Positions 62,665 through 64,000 of a stretch of DNA of 64,000 bases are shown here, piece after piece. The notes beneath the pieces are model-generated. The model saw nothing but the letters and a program-made list of their open reading frames with translations, was not told the origin of the DNA and ran no database searches. Origin of the DNA: Picochlorum sp. 'celeri' (lineage: Eukaryota > Chlorophyta > Trebouxiophyceae); NCBI GenBank assembly GCA_010909725.1, contig JAACMV010000007.1, forward strand, positions 186,001 through 250,000. The letters are read 5' to 3'. Position numbers and translations under genes: made by a program. Within the stretch, counting starts at the first letter, position 1. Each line of letters starts with the position of its first letter.

Positions 62665-64000
62665 ATGTCTTCCTCCACGCGTTCTGTTGGGACCGTGGAC
62701 GACAGACGGTCAGGGCTGGGGTCAGAGAACGTGTCAGAACAGACGACGGGCGCCGGGTATAGCAGCAGTGATGTTCCTCTTCTGGTGACGACAGTGGATA
62801 TTAGACCAGGTGTGAGTGTGCAGTTGCCATTCTATCAGGGTGATGACCCTCTGGTGGTGGCAGAAAAGTTTTGTGCAGAACATGGGTTGCCGGAGAGTGT
62901 CGTCGCGCCTCTGAAAGAACATATTGAAAATCATGTGCGAGAAGAAGAGGAAAAGCAAGACAATGACACAGAAGAGGTCGAGTGCCCGGAGAAGGCTTTG
63001 TCTGATGGCAATGAGTCTTCATTGATGGACAGGGCACATGAGACGGTGGCAGAGGTGGCTGCGGCATTGGAAAGTTTGACAACATCACGGAATATAAGAC
63101 CAGCGTCTGCGACGAGTAGCCTGGGGACTGAATATTTTGGAAGAGCAGAGTTGCCAGTGACAATGCATCGGTCAGCAGAGGCAGAGGCAGCCATGGTGTC
63201 TGATAGGCTCTATGCGGATTACTTTAGGAAGGAAATGATGCTGGAAGAACAAAGACGTATTAAAGAACTTGAGAATCAATTGAAGATGCAGCATGTGCAC
63301 TGTACAGAGGCGAGTAGGATGATGGCTGCTCACAGAACTGCTGATGGGTATGCATCGTATGGGGAGAGGTTGTACCAGGAAGGTATGGAGGGAGCTCGAC
63401 AGAAGGAGGAGACTAGAAAGTATTTGAAAGAAAAAGAGATTGAAAAGGAGCTTGAGGGGGCGACGTTCCACCCGCAGATTAGTAAGTTGGCACAAGGTAT
63501 GAAGCTGCGTGAAGCACGTGGTGTTGATGAGGCCTGGGTGCGCTTGTACCACAAAAATGCGGGTATTGCTGCCAGAAAAAAGGCACGAGAAGATGCGATT
63601 CGAAGAGAAAAGGAGGAAGAAGAGATGAAAGAGTGTTCCTTCCGCCCACAGTTGAGCAAAAAGTCTGAACAGATTGTGGAGAAGCGACGAGGGGCATCTC
63701 TTGGAACACTGTCATCGTCTGATCGATTGTACAATCAAGGCACGCAGAAAACATTGGATTGGGAAGTGAAGAAGAATATTATTGCACTTCAAGAGGCGAC
63801 ATTCAAGCCAGAAATTAACAAGACGTCGATCAGGAAGGCAGAAAAATTCAACAGAAATGGACCATCAGATGTTGCAGACAGGCTTTTGATTCGCGGCCAG
63901 GTCTACAACGAACGATTGGAGCAAGCACGTCACGAGCTTGAAAGTGACATTGATCCTGTCACAGGACGAAAACTCTTCCATCCAAAGACATTCCGTGGCC
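62665..64000 (+). CDS. Charged-repeat protein with RLY/TFxP units, partial at right edge
   Basis: ATG 62665; open to the window end, at least 445 aa. The segment at about 45-95 (VDIRPGVSVQLPFYQGDDP and an EHGLPESV step) is a small ubiquitin-like or DIX-like module seen in protist proteins. From about 230 a repeat begins: ERLYQEG...EGATFHPQISK, VRLYHKN...KECSFRPQLSK, DRLYNQG...EATFKPEINK, and DRLLIRG...KLFHPKTF, each about 55-75 residues with a charged helix between. Such RLY-TFxP repeats occur in flagellar and basal-body proteins of protists, from memory. No stop is present. Confidence 0.65.
   Translation, partial: MSSSTRSVGTVDDRRSGLGSENVSEQTTGAGYSSSDVPLLVTTVDIRPGVSVQLPFYQGDDPLVVAEKFCAEHGLPESVVAPLKEHIENHVREEEEKQDNDTEEVECPEKALSDGNESSLMDRAHETVAEVAAALESLTTSRNIRPASATSSLGTEYFGRAELPVTMHRSAEAEAAMVSDRLYADYFRKEMMLEEQRRIKELENQLKMQHVHCTEASRMMAAHRTADGYASYGERLYQEGMEGARQKEETRKYLKEKEIEKELEGATFHPQISKLAQGMKLREARGVDEAWVRLYHKNAGIAARKKAREDAIRREKEEEEMKECSFRPQLSKKSEQIVEKRRGASLGTLSSSDRLYNQGTQKTLDWEVKKNIIALQEATFKPEINKTSIRKAEKFNRNGPSDVADRLLIRGQVYNERLEQARHELESDIDPVTGRKLFHPKTFRG

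Overview
The window is nuclear DNA from a compact, intron-poor eukaryote, most likely a green alga (Chlorophyta or prasinophyte grade). The evidence for that lineage is a B3 DNA-binding domain protein, plastid-type proteins (x-type thioredoxin, long-form ribosome hibernation factor, DUF3007-type membrane protein, presequence-bearing YchF GTPase), a plant-type cyclic phosphodiesterase, a mitochondrial alternative oxidase, and the UGUAA element that green algae use as a poly(A) signal shortly after many stop codons. About 37 protein genes fill 64 kb, roughly one per 1.7 kb, on both strands. No tRNA, rRNA, snRNA, transposon or CRISPR array was recognised by eye.

Most genes have no intron or one to three short ones (46-125 nt) near the 5' end. 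Donors are GTACG-, GTATG-, GTGCG- and GTAGG-like, and a CTGAC-like branch site recurs. I rebuilt 20 confident spliced genes (plus one weak candidate) by matching donor, acceptor and reading phase; exon coordinates are in the entries. Many open frames begin at non-ATG codons, so starts were moved to the first supported ATG.

0-12.5 kb carries RNA-related genes: an FPA-like SPOC/RRM protein, a WD-repeat protein, a RST1/focadhesin giant, a terminal nucleotidyltransferase and a cyclic phosphodiesterase. 12.8-24.5 kb holds Elongator subunit ELP1, alternative oxidase, a GT61 glycosyltransferase, an unknown membrane protein and a MidA-like methyltransferase. 24.8-34.6 kb holds eIF3b, RPN11, thioredoxin x, a DUF3007 plastid protein, an S26-like protein without its lysine, a TMEM97-like protein, a B3 protein, two small unknowns and a Ubc4/5-type E2. 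34.7-43.7 kb holds ERGIC3, a CAX exchanger, a DnaJ-type zinc protein, a YchF GTPase and a trithorax-type SET methyltransferase.

44-64 kb holds a secreted protein with two tandem bacterial solute-binding domains, a RING/IBR-like protein reminiscent of giant-virus proteins, a DASH-type cryptochrome, a small RG-rich mRNA-export adaptor candidate, an ankyrin-HDAC fusion, plastid HPF, a second ERGIC-family protein, an HMG-box protein, a probable GPI-anchored protein, RUVBL2, a DUF218 protein and a truncated charged-repeat protein running off the end.

Most of these are single-copy housekeeping genes placed without operon logic. The most unusual items are the tandem solute-binding ectoprotein, the virus-like RING protein, the oversized E2 intron and the SPOC protein with a helical N-terminus.
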